A DNA stretch of 64,000 nt, taken from assembly GCA_016000045.1 (NCBI GenBank), contig JAECQY010000004.1, positions 1-64,000 of the forward strand, given 5' to 3'. Of this stretch, positions 42,099 to 51,443 are shown piece after piece. Origin of the DNA: Myxococcaceae bacterium (GTDB taxonomy: Bacteria > Myxococcota > UBA727 > JABDBI01). The notes below the pieces were generated by a model. The model worked only from the letters and a program-made list of their open reading frames with translations, was not told the origin of the DNA and made no database searches. The position numbers and the translations under genes are program-made. Each line of letters begins with the position of its first letter. Position 1 is the stretch's first letter.

Positions 42099-43799
42099 TC
42101 AGCGATCGCTTGCACGAATATCTTTGACACGAAGTTGGATGCGACGCCTTCCCATCCATTCATTTCGGTCAGGAGTGACCAATAAATCCACTGATTCATC
42201 GAAAAGCGCTCGCTGTTCAGCCATTCCAAAAGCGATCACTTCAATCGGCTGCGTTGCATTCAATTCGGCTTTTAAATGCCCGCCTTTAAGTTCTCGAACC
42301 TGGCTGACTCGAGCGTTTCGCAAACAAAATACAGGCTCTGCATTGGATCGACCGAACGGCGCTGCCTGAGCGAGCCAATCAATCAAGTCTTCGCCAAGAT
42401 CTTCGGGAGCAATTTCACCATCATGCCAAATAAGGGGCACCAAGTCTTCCGGTTTTAGCACTTGAGCAGCATGATCCTGCAAGGCATCTTGCAGAAGTTC
42501 AAAATTTTCCCAATCGACGTGAACCCCCACTGCGTGCGCATGGCCTCCGAAACCAATCAAGACGTCTTGGACCGCACAGAGGGCCTCATGAAGATGAAAG
42601 CCCGGAATGCTACGACCCGAACCTTTGCCATTGGTTCCAATCACCAGGCTCGGTTTGCCCGTTTTCTCGACCAATCGACTCGCGACAATCCCCACGACCC
42701 CAGGGTGCCAGCTATCACGTCCTAAGACATAAATCATCGCATTTCGATGTTGATCGTTTGTTGCGATTTCATTTAATGCTTCCGCAACAATATGTCGCTC
42801 GAGTTCTCGTCGTTCTTGATTGGCAGCATCCAGCTGCTCGGCAATGGTTAAAGCAGCTGAATAGTCTTTGCTGCGCAGAAGCTCGAAAGCACTCATCGCG
42901 TTATCCAAGCGACCTGCTGCATTAATGCGTGGGCCTAAGTGAAATCCTAAGGTGCCTGAGTTGACTTTATGAAGATCCACCCCTGCAGCGTCCAGCAAAG
43001 CTTTGATTCCAGGCCTCGGGGATTTTCGAATTAATTCCAGACCTTTCTGAACAAAAATGCGATTGTCCTCGATCAACGGAACCACATCCGCCACGGTTCC
43101 GAGAGCCACCAAATCAAGCAGCCTCAACAAATTGGGTTCGGGTCGTGTTTGGAAAAAGCCACGTTCACGCAGACTCTTGCGAAGAGCAATACACAGATTA
43201 AAGACGACGCCAACAGCGCACAGATGCTCCGCATTTCGATGGCAGTCTTCTCGATGAGGATTGATCACAGCAACCGCTTCTGGAAGGTTCACCGGAACCG
43301 TATGATGATCAATCACGATCACATCAATCCCTTTGCTGCGAGCAAGCGCAATTTCCTCGTGTGCGGTGACACCGCAATCCACTGTAATCAGCAGATGAAC
43401 TCCCTGGGCCTCCAAGCGCTCAAGGCCCGCCTGAGAGAGCCCATAACCTTCCGTCAAGCGATTCGGAAGCGTGACAAAAACAGACGCTCCAAGGCTCTCC
43501 AAAAACTCGGCTAAAGTGACACTGGATGTCACTCCATCTACGTCGTAGTCTCCAAAAATACCGATCCGTTCACCTTTGCTCAAAGCCTGCATCAAACGTT
43601 GACAAGCTTCTTGCATTCCCGCCAACGCATCGGGGTCTGGCAAGTCGGATAGGCTGGGTTTGAGATAAAGCTTGGCTTTATCCAAAGTATCCATGCCGCG
43701 CGCCACGAGAATGCGAGCCAGAAGCCGATGAATATCCAGCTCTATCACCAAACGGTTCACCGACTCTTGTTCAATTTCTCGCTCAACCCAACGCCGCAT
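42099..43799 (-). CDS. recJ: Single-stranded-DNA-specific exonuclease RecJ
   Basis: A 566-residue DHH-family nuclease of normal length. Motifs: GIFGDYDVDGVTSSV, LLITVDCGVT, VIVIDHHTVP (DHH), then the DHHA1 domain with GRSIPGFHLHEAL and GFGGHAHAVGVHV. It degrades single strands 5' to 3' in RecF-pathway repair. ATG at 43799 (MRRWVEREIEQES). It lies 48 bp upstream of comM. Confidence 0.97.
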   Translation of the reverse strand: MRRWVEREIEQESVNRLVIELDIHRLLARILVARGMDTLDKAKLYLKPSLSDLPDPDALAGMQEACQRLMQALSKGERIGIFGDYDVDGVTSSVTLAEFLESLGASVFVTLPNRLTEGYGLSQAGLERLEAQGVHLLITVDCGVTAHEEIALARSKGIDVIVIDHHTVPVNLPEAVAVINPHREDCHRNAEHLCAVGVVFNLCIALRKSLRERGFFQTRPEPNLLRLLDLVALGTVADVVPLIEDNRIFVQKGLELIRKSPRPGIKALLDAAGVDLHKVNSGTLGFHLGPRINAAGRLDNAMSAFELLRSKDYSAALTIAEQLDAANQERRELERHIVAEALNEIATNDQHRNAMIYVLGRDSWHPGVVGIVASRLVEKTGKPSLVIGTNGKGSGRSIPGFHLHEALCAVQDVLIGFGGHAHAVGVHVDWENFELLQDALQDHAAQVLKPEDLVPLIWHDGEIAPEDLGEDLIDWLAQAAPFGRSNAEPVFCLRNARVSQVRELKGGHLKAELNATQPIEVIAFGMAEQRALFDESVDLLVTPDRNEWMGRRRIQLRVKDIRASDR

Positions 43800-43814
43800 A
43801 GACCCCCGAAGGTA

Positions 43815-44273
43815 TCATTGTGCTCTTGACTTGGCTACCCCACGCCGAAATCTTTGCTCTATCTCTAAAAGCTTGGCTTTATTGGGAATTCCTCCGGCAT
43901 AACCAGTCAATTTGCCATTGGCTCCAATCACTCGATGGCACGGAACAAGAATCGATATGGGATTTTTTGAATTCGCCAACCCAACGGCCCGAGCTGCTTG
44001 CGGAGAACCTATTTCTTTTGCAATCTCAGCGTAAGTTCGAGTCTGCCCATAGGGAATACGCTGAAGGGCTGCCCATACACGAAGCTGAAACTCGGTTCCT
44101 TTTAATTCCAGTGGAACCGTGAATTCCTGCCTGAGTCCTTGCTCGTACTCTTCGAGTTCCTTTAAAACCTGAGCAATGAGAGGCGGATGGCCATCGCTGA
44201 TTGCAAGGTCCGAAAAATAGACGCCTGTGATGGCGTGTTCATTCGTTTCTATTCTAAGTTTCACTCTGACCAT
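43815..44273 (-). CDS. ogt: Methylated-DNA-protein cysteine methyltransferase
   Basis: A 152-residue Ogt/MGMT suicide enzyme that removes O6-alkyl groups from guanine. The active-site IPCHRVIGANGKLTGYAGG, the helix-turn-helix PQAARAVGLANSKNPI and FQLRVWAALQRIPYGQTRTYAEIA are intact. ATG 44273 is used; TTG 44303 gives ten more residues without clear support. It lies 15 bp upstream of recJ. Confidence 0.95.
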   Translation of the reverse strand: MVRVKLRIETNEHAITGVYFSDLAISDGHPPLIAQVLKELEEYEQGLRQEFTVPLELKGTEFQLRVWAALQRIPYGQTRTYAEIAKEIGSPQAARAVGLANSKNPISILVPCHRVIGANGKLTGYAGGIPNKAKLLEIEQRFRRGVAKSRAQ

Positions 44274-44330
44274 ATCAAAGACCAGCAACGGGATTAAAGT
44301 CAATATGGTGCCTTCGAAGGCCGTACACGC

Positions 44331-45023
44331 CTAGAACGGAGCTGCCACAAAAAGCGGTGTTCCGTTTCGAAGTTCTAAAGAATCGGCATGAAGAGCATGG
44401 CCTTGCCTCCAATCGATACGAGAATCGCCGTATAGGCTATCTCCGACCAACGGATGCCCGACAGCAGCTAAATGGACGCGGATTTGATGTCTGCGGCCTC
44501 CTCGAATTTGGACTGCCACTCGTGTGAAATGACCTTCAACCTTCATCGGCTTCACAAAAGTCTGAGCCGGCTGAGGATGGCCTCGAAAATAGCGATGCTT
44601 AGGCGTTATCGCGATCATCTTCGATCGATTTCTCAAATGATGCGCAATCGCGTATTCAATACAGAGTTCTGATTGCACAAAACCCTGCACCAACGCCACA
44701 TAAGTCTTTCGAATCTCTGCTCGGGAAAAAGCTGCGCGATAAGCGTCGTAAGTCTGTTCGTTGCGAGCAAAAACCAAGATACCCGACGTTCCGGTGTCCA
44801 GCCGATGAACCAACCCTCCTTCACGCAAATCTCTCGAAGCTTTTAAGACATCCGGGCAGCGTTGCCCAACCCACTCCAAAGCGGTATCCCCTTTCCAGGC
44901 CAAGAGTGGATGACAGGGCATACCCGCTGGTTTATTGATTGCCACACAATCGCTGTCTTCGTAGATAAGCAAGTTAGGTTGAACATAGGTTTGAACGATC
45001 AAATTGCAAAGCACTTTTAACAA
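44331..45023 (-). CDS. RluA-family pseudouridine synthase
   Basis: A 230-residue pseudouridine synthase without an S4 domain. The catalytic motif GLVHRLDTGTSGILVFAR, the early VAINKPAGMPCHP and GGRRHQIRVHLAAVGHPLVGDSLYG identify the RluA/RluC/RluD family. It modifies rRNA or tRNA uridines; the exact site cannot be told. The start is TTG 45023, 3 bases after the giant coiled-coil gene stop, so translation is probably coupled. Confidence 0.92.
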   Translation of the reverse strand: MLKVLCNLIVQTYVQPNLLIYEDSDCVAINKPAGMPCHPLLAWKGDTALEWVGQRCPDVLKASRDLREGGLVHRLDTGTSGILVFARNEQTYDAYRAAFSRAEIRKTYVALVQGFVQSELCIEYAIAHHLRNRSKMIAITPKHRYFRGHPQPAQTFVKPMKVEGHFTRVAVQIRGGRRHQIRVHLAAVGHPLVGDSLYGDSRIDWRQGHALHADSLELRNGTPLFVAAPF

Positions 45024-45026
45024 AAC

Positions 45027-48000
45027 TCAACGGTGCCTCAATTCATCTTCCAACACTTTAGTGAGCTTGAGTGCTTCTTCTTGCCAATATTTCTCATTCT
45101 GATGAAGTGATCTTCCGGCTTCTGAAGTCCTTGCCTGGAAAGCCAGTTTGGCAACACGTTCTTTTTCGAGTTGCTTAGAGGTCTTTTGCTCTTGAATGGC
45201 TTTTAACAATTCTTGTGCTGCTTCTTTTTTAACCATCTCCAAATCAATCCCTCGCTCTTGAAAGTTTTGCTCCAATTCAGGAATCTCTTTTTGCATCCTA
45301 TCTAGAGCCGATTTGAGTCGTTCGTCTGTTTCGCGGATTCGTTCTTCTTCAAGGCGTCGTGTAATCGGCTCTTTGATCTGGTCCGATGGAAACAGGGCTT
45401 GCCGCATGCTTAAAGCAATTCCCCCCACCACCAATCCTGCCCCTGCGCCTACCAGCGCAAAAGGCAGTGCAAAGGCACTTCCGATGGCGATCGTAGCCCC
45501 AACAATTCCCATGGAAACAATGCCTGCTATTTTCAGTGCCCTATCTCTCAGATCCGCTTGCTTCCAATCTTCTCGAATGTAAGCCCAACGTTCTTGAAGG
45601 GTTCGCCTGATGCCAGCCAGGATGCCTTTTTCTTGAATATCCACGTTCAAATTCCCAGCGGCTTGCAAACTCTGCCTAATCAGCACGTACTTCGCAGCTT
45701 CGGCAACGCGATCTTGCAGTGTTCCACTTGCATTGACGCCGGTGATTAAGGCATTCACCGTTACTTCTGCATTGCGATGGTCTGTGGCTGCTTTCGCAAT
45801 CTTTCTTTCCGCATTTCCTTGTAAATAACCAGCCCCCAAAGCAGCAACAGCACCCAATATGGGACCCCCAAACAAAGAACCAACGGCAAACACAGTCTTA
45901 CTGGCAAGAGTTTCGCCAAACAATGCTTGACCCATGCGGCTGGACTCCGGAAGCCAATCGGCTAAATACAGCATGGCAATGACCTCTGGGGGCATCACAT
46001 CGATTTCCTTGGCCGCTGCAATATTGCCTCGCGATCCAAGAAGCATATCTTTCACGATGTTTTCTGTGCTACCCCGATTCCAAGCAGCTTCAATAAAGCC
46101 TTTGTTCTTGAGGATATCGAAAGCATGCTGAATATTGCCGGCAAATTTTTGGGCCTCCAAAGGGTGAGCGTTCACCCAACTCGTTAGTTTTTTTGCGTAT
46201 TCTGCAACTTGATAAAGCGGATCTGTTGGCTTCAATCCATTTAATTGAAGCGGTCTCATCGTGACCAAATTACGCAGGGCGCTCACGGTTGTTCGAGCAA
46301 GGCCTTGCACTGTTTCTGAGAGGCTGGTTAAGCCATTGAGAGCGAGTTGCCGAGTGGTTTCGATCTCACGGAATTGTTCAGCAAGATCCAGGCGATCGAG
46401 AACCACAAAATTCTTCACCAGATTCCAAATCGGAAGACTCTCAAAATGAGAAACGCGGTCGTACCTTCGTTTGTTTTCTCTATTGGCTAATTTTTGGAGT
46501 TCGAGCAAGGACTGACGATATTGCAGGTTAAGATTTTGAAGTTCTTCTTCTAAGCCTTCTAATGCACTGGCCAGGCTTTTTCTTTCTGACGCTTCGGTTT
46601 GATTCAGGTCTTTCGCAGCGCCTAACATAGTTTGCCTGAACTGGATTGACTTTTTTTGAAGCACGAGCCAGCGGGCTCTTAGGTTATTGGTTTCAATATC
46701 AAGACCGTTTTGCTCTTGTTCATAGATAAACCGAGCTCGATAAGCTTTTTCGCGTTTATCGAGATGTATCTTTTGGATTTCGTTCAAATAGTCGAGCTGA
46801 CTCTTAAAATGCTTAAGCTCCTGGGCTTTCTCGACGAAGGCTGAATAATGTAGAAATCTTGAAATTTCGGGTACGTTGGCAGCTGGTTCAGATGCCAGGA
46901 GCTCGAACAGAGTTTCAACGGAGTCTTGATGTATCATTTTTTCATTTATAATCGCAATTATTTTTTTCGAATTTTCAGAAAGCTTTGATTGCAAAATATT
47001 TCGATAATATTCATGCAAATTTTCTTTTGATTTCTTAAATTCAGCATCCTCTTGAAATTTTTCGAGTTCCCATTCTGCCTGGGTCATTTGCGTATCGAGC
47101 GCACGACGGATATCATCATCGACACGTTCCTGGTTTGTCATTTCTGGTATGGATTGCTCAACTTCCTGAAGTCTTAGTAAATTCGCATTCTGTCTATCTG
47201 ATATGTCTTTTCTTTTGATTAATATTTCGGATTCTATTTCTTGCGATAAATCCGAATTATAACCAGTATAAACAGATTCTTTCCAAATAAAATTTTCAGA
47301 TAAAAAATATTCTTTTAATTGAAATTTTATCACCGTTCTTTTGATTGCAATTTGCTCTACGACATGCGTAAACTGAGAAATAAATCCAATCGCATTTGGA
47401 TGATGAGAGAACTCCTGATACACGTCACGAACAGCTCGATGAAACAAAACTTCATTATTGGCCAGGGAATCAAGATGCGATTCAGGCACAGTACGAATCA
47501 TGACTGCTTGTAAATAAAGCATTTTCTTTTCAATCAGTTCACCGATAAATTTGTTTATTTCTGAAGAGTCAGCAAAAATCCTAGCGTTTTTTCTCAATTC
47601 TTGCATTTTTTCTTCTTTCTCTGATACAAGATAATGCGTGATTTGATCTAGTTGCTCTTGAGCATGGATGATTTCGTTTTTGATCTGAGCTTGTATTTCT
47701 GAAACTTTGCCATTTATCAAACCATAAGCATTGGCAAGGAAGCGAATGTAGGAACCTAAGAGTATTTGAGCTTGGTTCAGCTTTTCAATCTCAGCATCAA
47801 ATTGCCTGGCTGACGAATCGAAATTCACGAATACATCCGTTCGGATATGCTGCAACAATAGCTCAGCCCCTACTTTTTGTGCTTCCATTAAATCCGGCCC
47901 AATTTTTGAGATAAGTTCGTCTCTTTGCTTTCTGCCAGCGGCTTCTTCCTTGCTTTCAAACCACCCAAGGGTCCATTTTTGCAGCGAAGCAAAGATTCCT

Positions 48001-48797
48001 TGTGAAATATCGAAGGGCTTCCAAGAAGAGGCGGCTCGGAGGTAATCCGGTATCAATTTGATAAGTTCGGCCTGAGCTTCAACGGTTTCCTCCGAAGCGC
48101 CATCGACTAATCTCTTTAATTTGTTCGATTTTTCTTGATAATCAACCTGAATACTCATTGCTTCGCTTAAGTCTAAGGATTGTTCATTTTTCGTTTTTAG
48201 AAACTTAATTTCATCTCTCAGCTCTGCAGATTCTTTCGAAAATTCCTTTGGAGTCATTTTGGGTTTGCTGCGAGCATAGAAGATTTGGGCTTGATCGAAT
48301 CGTTGCTGCTCAGTGGAGGGAGAATCCTCAAAGGCATTGCCTATCGCTTCGTAGGTTTCACGAAGAGTCTGAGGAACTTTAAAGAGATGTTCAAACCCAT
48401 CAAAGAGTTCTGGATCGTAATCATTTTTAGATTGATTTTGAAAAATGATAGGAGCAGCAGAGTACCATTCTGGATGTAAGTCTCTAAGTTTTTTATTTTC
48501 TTCTTTGGCTCCCAGCAACTCAGACTTCAGAACGTGATCTTGAATTAATCCGGTCTCTTTTGAAAGTTCAATGATGTATTTATTCAAAGCACTGTTTTTT
48601 GACTGATCATCGTTCGCTTGTTGAACTTCTAGGAATGCTTTTCTTAAGTCATCGTTAAAATACTTCGGATCAATATTAGCAAAACCTTCTGAATTTGCTT
48701 GGTATGAATCCATCGAACGCGGCAATAAGTCTGAATCTTCTGAATAGGCATTTTTAAAGCGATTTCTAAAATAACTGCCCAATAAACTTCTAAGCAT
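45027..48797 (-). CDS. Giant coiled-coil protein (1256 residues) of unknown function
   Basis: Not recognised. Residues about 30-950 are overwhelmingly helical and charged, with long heptad-like stretches (for example LNEIQKIHLDKREKAYRARF). Two Gly/Ala-rich hydrophobic segments follow: about 966-996 (SLFGGPILGAVAALGAGYLQG) and about 1084-1134 (MGIVGATIAIGSAFALPFALV and onward). The last 110 residues are again coiled coil. There is no signal peptide. Coiled coil plus late hydrophobic hairpins is the layout of some translocators, secreted effectors and membrane-remodelling proteins; this is only a comparison. The middle of the gene is A+T-rich by eye compared with its neighbours, suggesting transfer. 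No ribosome site is clear before ATG 48797. Confidence 0.6.
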   Translation of the reverse strand: MLRSLLGSYFRNRFKNAYSEDSDLLPRSMDSYQANSEGFANIDPKYFNDDLRKAFLEVQQANDDQSKNSALNKYIIELSKETGLIQDHVLKSELLGAKEENKKLRDLHPEWYSAAPIIFQNQSKNDYDPELFDGFEHLFKVPQTLRETYEAIGNAFEDSPSTEQQRFDQAQIFYARSKPKMTPKEFSKESAELRDEIKFLKTKNEQSLDLSEAMSIQVDYQEKSNKLKRLVDGASEETVEAQAELIKLIPDYLRAASSWKPFDISQGIFASLQKWTLGWFESKEEAAGRKQRDELISKIGPDLMEAQKVGAELLLQHIRTDVFVNFDSSARQFDAEIEKLNQAQILLGSYIRFLANAYGLINGKVSEIQAQIKNEIIHAQEQLDQITHYLVSEKEEKMQELRKNARIFADSSEINKFIGELIEKKMLYLQAVMIRTVPESHLDSLANNEVLFHRAVRDVYQEFSHHPNAIGFISQFTHVVEQIAIKRTVIKFQLKEYFLSENFIWKESVYTGYNSDLSQEIESEILIKRKDISDRQNANLLRLQEVEQSIPEMTNQERVDDDIRRALDTQMTQAEWELEKFQEDAEFKKSKENLHEYYRNILQSKLSENSKKIIAIINEKMIHQDSVETLFELLASEPAANVPEISRFLHYSAFVEKAQELKHFKSQLDYLNEIQKIHLDKREKAYRARFIYEQEQNGLDIETNNLRARWLVLQKKSIQFRQTMLGAAKDLNQTEASERKSLASALEGLEEELQNLNLQYRQSLLELQKLANRENKRRYDRVSHFESLPIWNLVKNFVVLDRLDLAEQFREIETTRQLALNGLTSLSETVQGLARTTVSALRNLVTMRPLQLNGLKPTDPLYQVAEYAKKLTSWVNAHPLEAQKFAGNIQHAFDILKNKGFIEAAWNRGSTENIVKDMLLGSRGNIAAAKEIDVMPPEVIAMLYLADWLPESSRMGQALFGETLASKTVFAVGSLFGGPILGAVAALGAGYLQGNAERKIAKAATDHRNAEVTVNALITGVNASGTLQDRVAEAAKYVLIRQSLQAAGNLNVDIQEKGILAGIRRTLQERWAYIREDWKQADLRDRALKIAGIVSMGIVGATIAIGSAFALPFALVGAGAGLVVGGIALSMRQALFPSDQIKEPITRRLEEERIRETDERLKSALDRMQKEIPELEQNFQERGIDLEMVKKEAAQELLKAIQEQKTSKQLEKERVAKLAFQARTSEAGRSLHQNEKYWQEEALKLTKVLEDELRHR

Positions 48798-48877
48798 TCA
48801 CAAATAATACCTAAAACGAGCCATTTAAAGCAAAATATTTATCCAGCCCTCTTTTATGGCTTTGAGGCTCGATTGCC

Positions 48878-48889
48878 ATTGTCGACAAT
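48878..48889. promoter_or_regulatory. 12-bp palindrome in the ribB leader
   Basis: ATTGTCGACAAT is a perfect palindrome 21 bases before the ribB start, in the divergent gap to the giant coiled-coil gene. It might be an operator. No FMN riboswitch is present in this gap. Confidence 0.3.
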
Positions 48890-48909
48890 TTTTGTCATAG
48901 AGCAGCCGA

Positions 48910-49521
48910 ATGGACTCAATCGATTCTGCATTAGACGCACTACGGGCAGGAAAGCTTATCTTGCTCGTGGATGATCAAGACAGGGAGAATGAAGGCGATT
49001 TGGTGATGGCAGCCGAAAAGGCAACGCCCGAGTCTGTCAATTTCATGATTCAGCACGGCAGTGGCATTGTCTGCGTGACGCTGAGCATCGAGCAAGCGAA
49101 GCGGCTGGAGTTACCTCTAATGGTACCCAAAAAAAGCAGCCATAGCCATTTTGTCGCTGCTTTTACGCATTCCATTGAAGCCGCTCACGGTGTCACAACA
49201 GGGGTATCGGCTGCCGATCGAGCACAGACCATTCGAATCGCTGCCAACCCGAATAGCCGTCCAGCAGATCTTTCCAGACCCGGGCACGTATTTCCTTTAA
49301 TTGCTCGAGCCAAAGGAGTTTTGGAAAGGCCCGGTCACACGGAAGGTTCGGTTGACTTAATGAAGCTCGCAGGCCTAGCTCCCTCTGGAGTGCTTTGCGA
49401 GTTGATCAATCCAGATGGAACGATGTCTCGGATGCCTGAGATGAAAGAGTTTGCAAAAAAGCATAATTTGGTTATCCTCTCCATTCAACAGTTAATCGAA
49501 TACAGGAAAGCCAATGAGTAG
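48910..49521 (+). CDS. ribB: 3,4-dihydroxy-2-butanone-4-phosphate synthase
   Basis: A 203-residue single-domain enzyme making the four-carbon precursor of riboflavin. The acidic loop LVDDQDRENEGDLVMAAE, HGVTTGVSAADRAQTI and GHTEGSVDLMKLAGL motifs are intact. In many bacteria this domain is fused to GTP cyclohydrolase II; here ribA is separate at 60755-61390. Overlaps ribH by 8 bp. Confidence 0.97.
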   Translation: MDSIDSALDALRAGKLILLVDDQDRENEGDLVMAAEKATPESVNFMIQHGSGIVCVTLSIEQAKRLELPLMVPKKSSHSHFVAAFTHSIEAAHGVTTGVSAADRAQTIRIAANPNSRPADLSRPGHVFPLIARAKGVLERPGHTEGSVDLMKLAGLAPSGVLCELINPDGTMSRMPEMKEFAKKHNLVILSIQQLIEYRKANE

Positions 49522-49954
49522 GTTTGCGATTGTCGCAAGTTGTTTTAATAAGCTGATTGTCGACCCGCTTGTGAGCGGAGCGCAGCACACGCTCTTGAAA
49601 GCAGGAATCCCGGAACAGAACATTGAGTTCATATGGGTACCTGGTGCTCTTGAGATCCCCATTACAGCCCAACGCCTATCTCGTTTGAAGCGATTTGATG
49701 CGATTGTCTGTCTGGGTGCCGTCATCAAAGGCAATACCGACCATTACGAGCACGTATGTCGAGAAGTGTATCGGGGTATGACGCGAGTCAGCCTAGACTC
49801 AAACTTGCCGATTACCGCAGGCGTTTTGACCGTAGAGACGATTCAACAGGCTCTCGAACGCGCGGGAGGAACGGCTGGGAATGCAGGTTCTAACGCAGCA
49901 CAAGCAGCGTTTGATCTGGTCCAGATATTGGACAAATTGGGAGCCGCAGCATGA
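49514..49954 (+). CDS. ribH: 6,7-dimethyl-8-ribityllumazine synthase
   Basis: A 146-residue lumazine synthase. FNKLIVDPLVSGA, WVPGALEIPITAQRL, CLGAVIKGNTDHYEHV (with catalytic His) and GVLTVETIQQALERAGG are typical. It combines the RibB product with the pyrimidine intermediate. It is coupled to both neighbours by overlaps (ribB-ribH-nusB is a common order). Confidence 0.97.
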   Translation: MSRFAIVASCFNKLIVDPLVSGAQHTLLKAGIPEQNIEFIWVPGALEIPITAQRLSRLKRFDAIVCLGAVIKGNTDHYEHVCREVYRGMTRVSLDSNLPITAGVLTVETIQQALERAGGTAGNAGSNAAQAAFDLVQILDKLGAAA

Positions 49955-50343
49955 GTGGCCAAAGGCACCGTGGCAGAGAATCGGCTCTTCAAGTCATGTA
50001 TCAAGTGGATGCGGGCACGGAGCCCAAACAGGCTCTCCAGGATTTTTTCAATCATTTTGCACTCTCTCAAGAAGGTATCGATTTTGCACGCGAGCTGGTA
50101 CACGGAACCACTGAGCAACTCGCCCTATTGGATGAGAAAATCACTTCACACAGCCCCAAATGGCGCCTCGACCGCATGCCCGTGGTCGATCGAAACATCT
50201 TAAGGCTAGGAACCTACGAGCTTACTTTTACGCCCGATCTTCCACCCAAAGTCGTCCTAAACGAATGGATTGAAGTGGCAAAGCGTTATGGTAGCGAACA
50301 ATCTGGTTCATTTATCAATGGGGTCCTCGACAGCATGCTATGA
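49951..50343 (+). CDS. nusB: Transcription antitermination protein NusB
   Basis: A 130-residue all-helical protein of rRNA antitermination. RGRESALQVMYQVD at the start and RNILRLGTYELTFTPDLPPKVVLNEWIEVAKRYG near the end are the family signatures. It overlaps ribH and dnaJ by 4 bp each. Confidence 0.97.
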   Translation: MSGQRHRGRESALQVMYQVDAGTEPKQALQDFFNHFALSQEGIDFARELVHGTTEQLALLDEKITSHSPKWRLDRMPVVDRNILRLGTYELTFTPDLPPKVVLNEWIEVAKRYGSEQSGSFINGVLDSML

Positions 50344-51443
50344 AGCGCGACTATTACGATGTTTTAAATCTTTCCAAAGGAGCGCCTGATCGCGAGATCA
50401 AGGCTGCTTACCGAAAGTTGGCTCACGAGTTTCATCCAGATAAAAATCCTGGCAACCAAGAAGCAGAGGAGAAATTCAAGGAAGCTTCCGAGGCGTATTC
50501 CGTATTATCAGACGCGGAAAAGCGTGCTCGTTACGACCGTTTTGGCCATGCTGGATTCTCAGGCCATCATCAAGATGATTTTTCAATCAACTTAAATGAT
50601 ATTTTTGGGGATATTCTCGGCGATCTCTTCGGCCAAGGGACTGGAAACCGCCGTTCTCAGGTTGGACAACGAGGAGCTGACTTGAGATACAATCTCGCCA
50701 TTCGTTTTGAGGAGGCTGCGTTCGGTATCGAGCGTGAGATCACCTTGAAACGCCTCGATGCTTGCAGCTCTTGCCAAGGTTCCGGGGCCAAAGCAGGCTC
50801 CAAGCCCGTTCCCTGCCGAACCTGCGGTGGGCTCGGAGAGGTCCGCATCTCTCAAGGGTTCTTTGCTGTGGCTCAAACCTGCCCACACTGCCAAGGGCTG
50901 GGCCAGACGATTAAACATCCTTGCATCGATTGCCGAGGATCTCGACTGAAACAAGTTGAGAAAACTTTGAAAGTCAAGGTCCCTGCAGGCGTTGACACCG
51001 GAATGAAACTGAAGTTTAGCGCAGAAGGCGATGAGGGTCTTCAAGGGGGACCTCGAGGCGATCTTTACGTTGTTCTGTCTGTTCAGGATCATCCCATTTT
51101 TCGACGCGATGGCCATCACGTCTTCATAGACCTCCCCATTTCTTTTGCGCAAGCCGCTTTGGGAGATCAAATCGAAGTCCCGACTCTCTACGGCCCTTCG
51201 ATCTTGTCTATCCCGCCTGGAACTCAGACGGGGCACGTTTTTAAATTGACTGGAAAAGGATTTCCAACACTCAAGTCGAGCGGAAACCTTCGAGGTGATC
51301 AACTGATTCAAGTAACCCTGACTGTCCCTAAAAAACTGAATGACGCCCAGAAAGAAGCACTGAAGCAATTTGCTGTCTTGATAACAGACGATAGTCAAAT
51401 GCACGAAAAAAGCTTCTTTGAACGCGTTAAGGATCTTTTATGA
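50340..51443 (+). CDS. dnaJ: Chaperone protein DnaJ
   Basis: A 367-residue type I J-protein. J-domain with HPD at residues 32-34, Gly/Phe-rich stretch (FGDILGDLFGQG), the four-repeat zinc domain CSSCQGSG, CRTCGGLG, CPHCQGLG, CIDCRGS, and two C-terminal client-binding domains. It stimulates DnaK. dnaK and grpE are not next to it; the gene is placed between nusB and an S1 protein with 4-bp overlaps on both sides. Confidence 0.97.
   Translation: MKRDYYDVLNLSKGAPDREIKAAYRKLAHEFHPDKNPGNQEAEEKFKEASEAYSVLSDAEKRARYDRFGHAGFSGHHQDDFSINLNDIFGDILGDLFGQGTGNRRSQVGQRGADLRYNLAIRFEEAAFGIEREITLKRLDACSSCQGSGAKAGSKPVPCRTCGGLGEVRISQGFFAVAQTCPHCQGLGQTIKHPCIDCRGSRLKQVEKTLKVKVPAGVDTGMKLKFSAEGDEGLQGGPRGDLYVVLSVQDHPIFRRDGHHVFIDLPISFAQAALGDQIEVPTLYGPSILSIPPGTQTGHVFKLTGKGFPTLKSSGNLRGDQLIQVTLTVPKKLNDAQKEALKQFAVLITDDSQMHEKSFFERVKDLL

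Noticed and set aside
48798-48909. FMN riboswitch upstream of ribB
   Set aside because: The conserved RFN element motifs are absent; only a short palindrome is seen.
50592-51404. 270-codon frame opposite dnaJ
   Set aside because: Shadow of dnaJ; the plus strand carries all DnaJ motifs.
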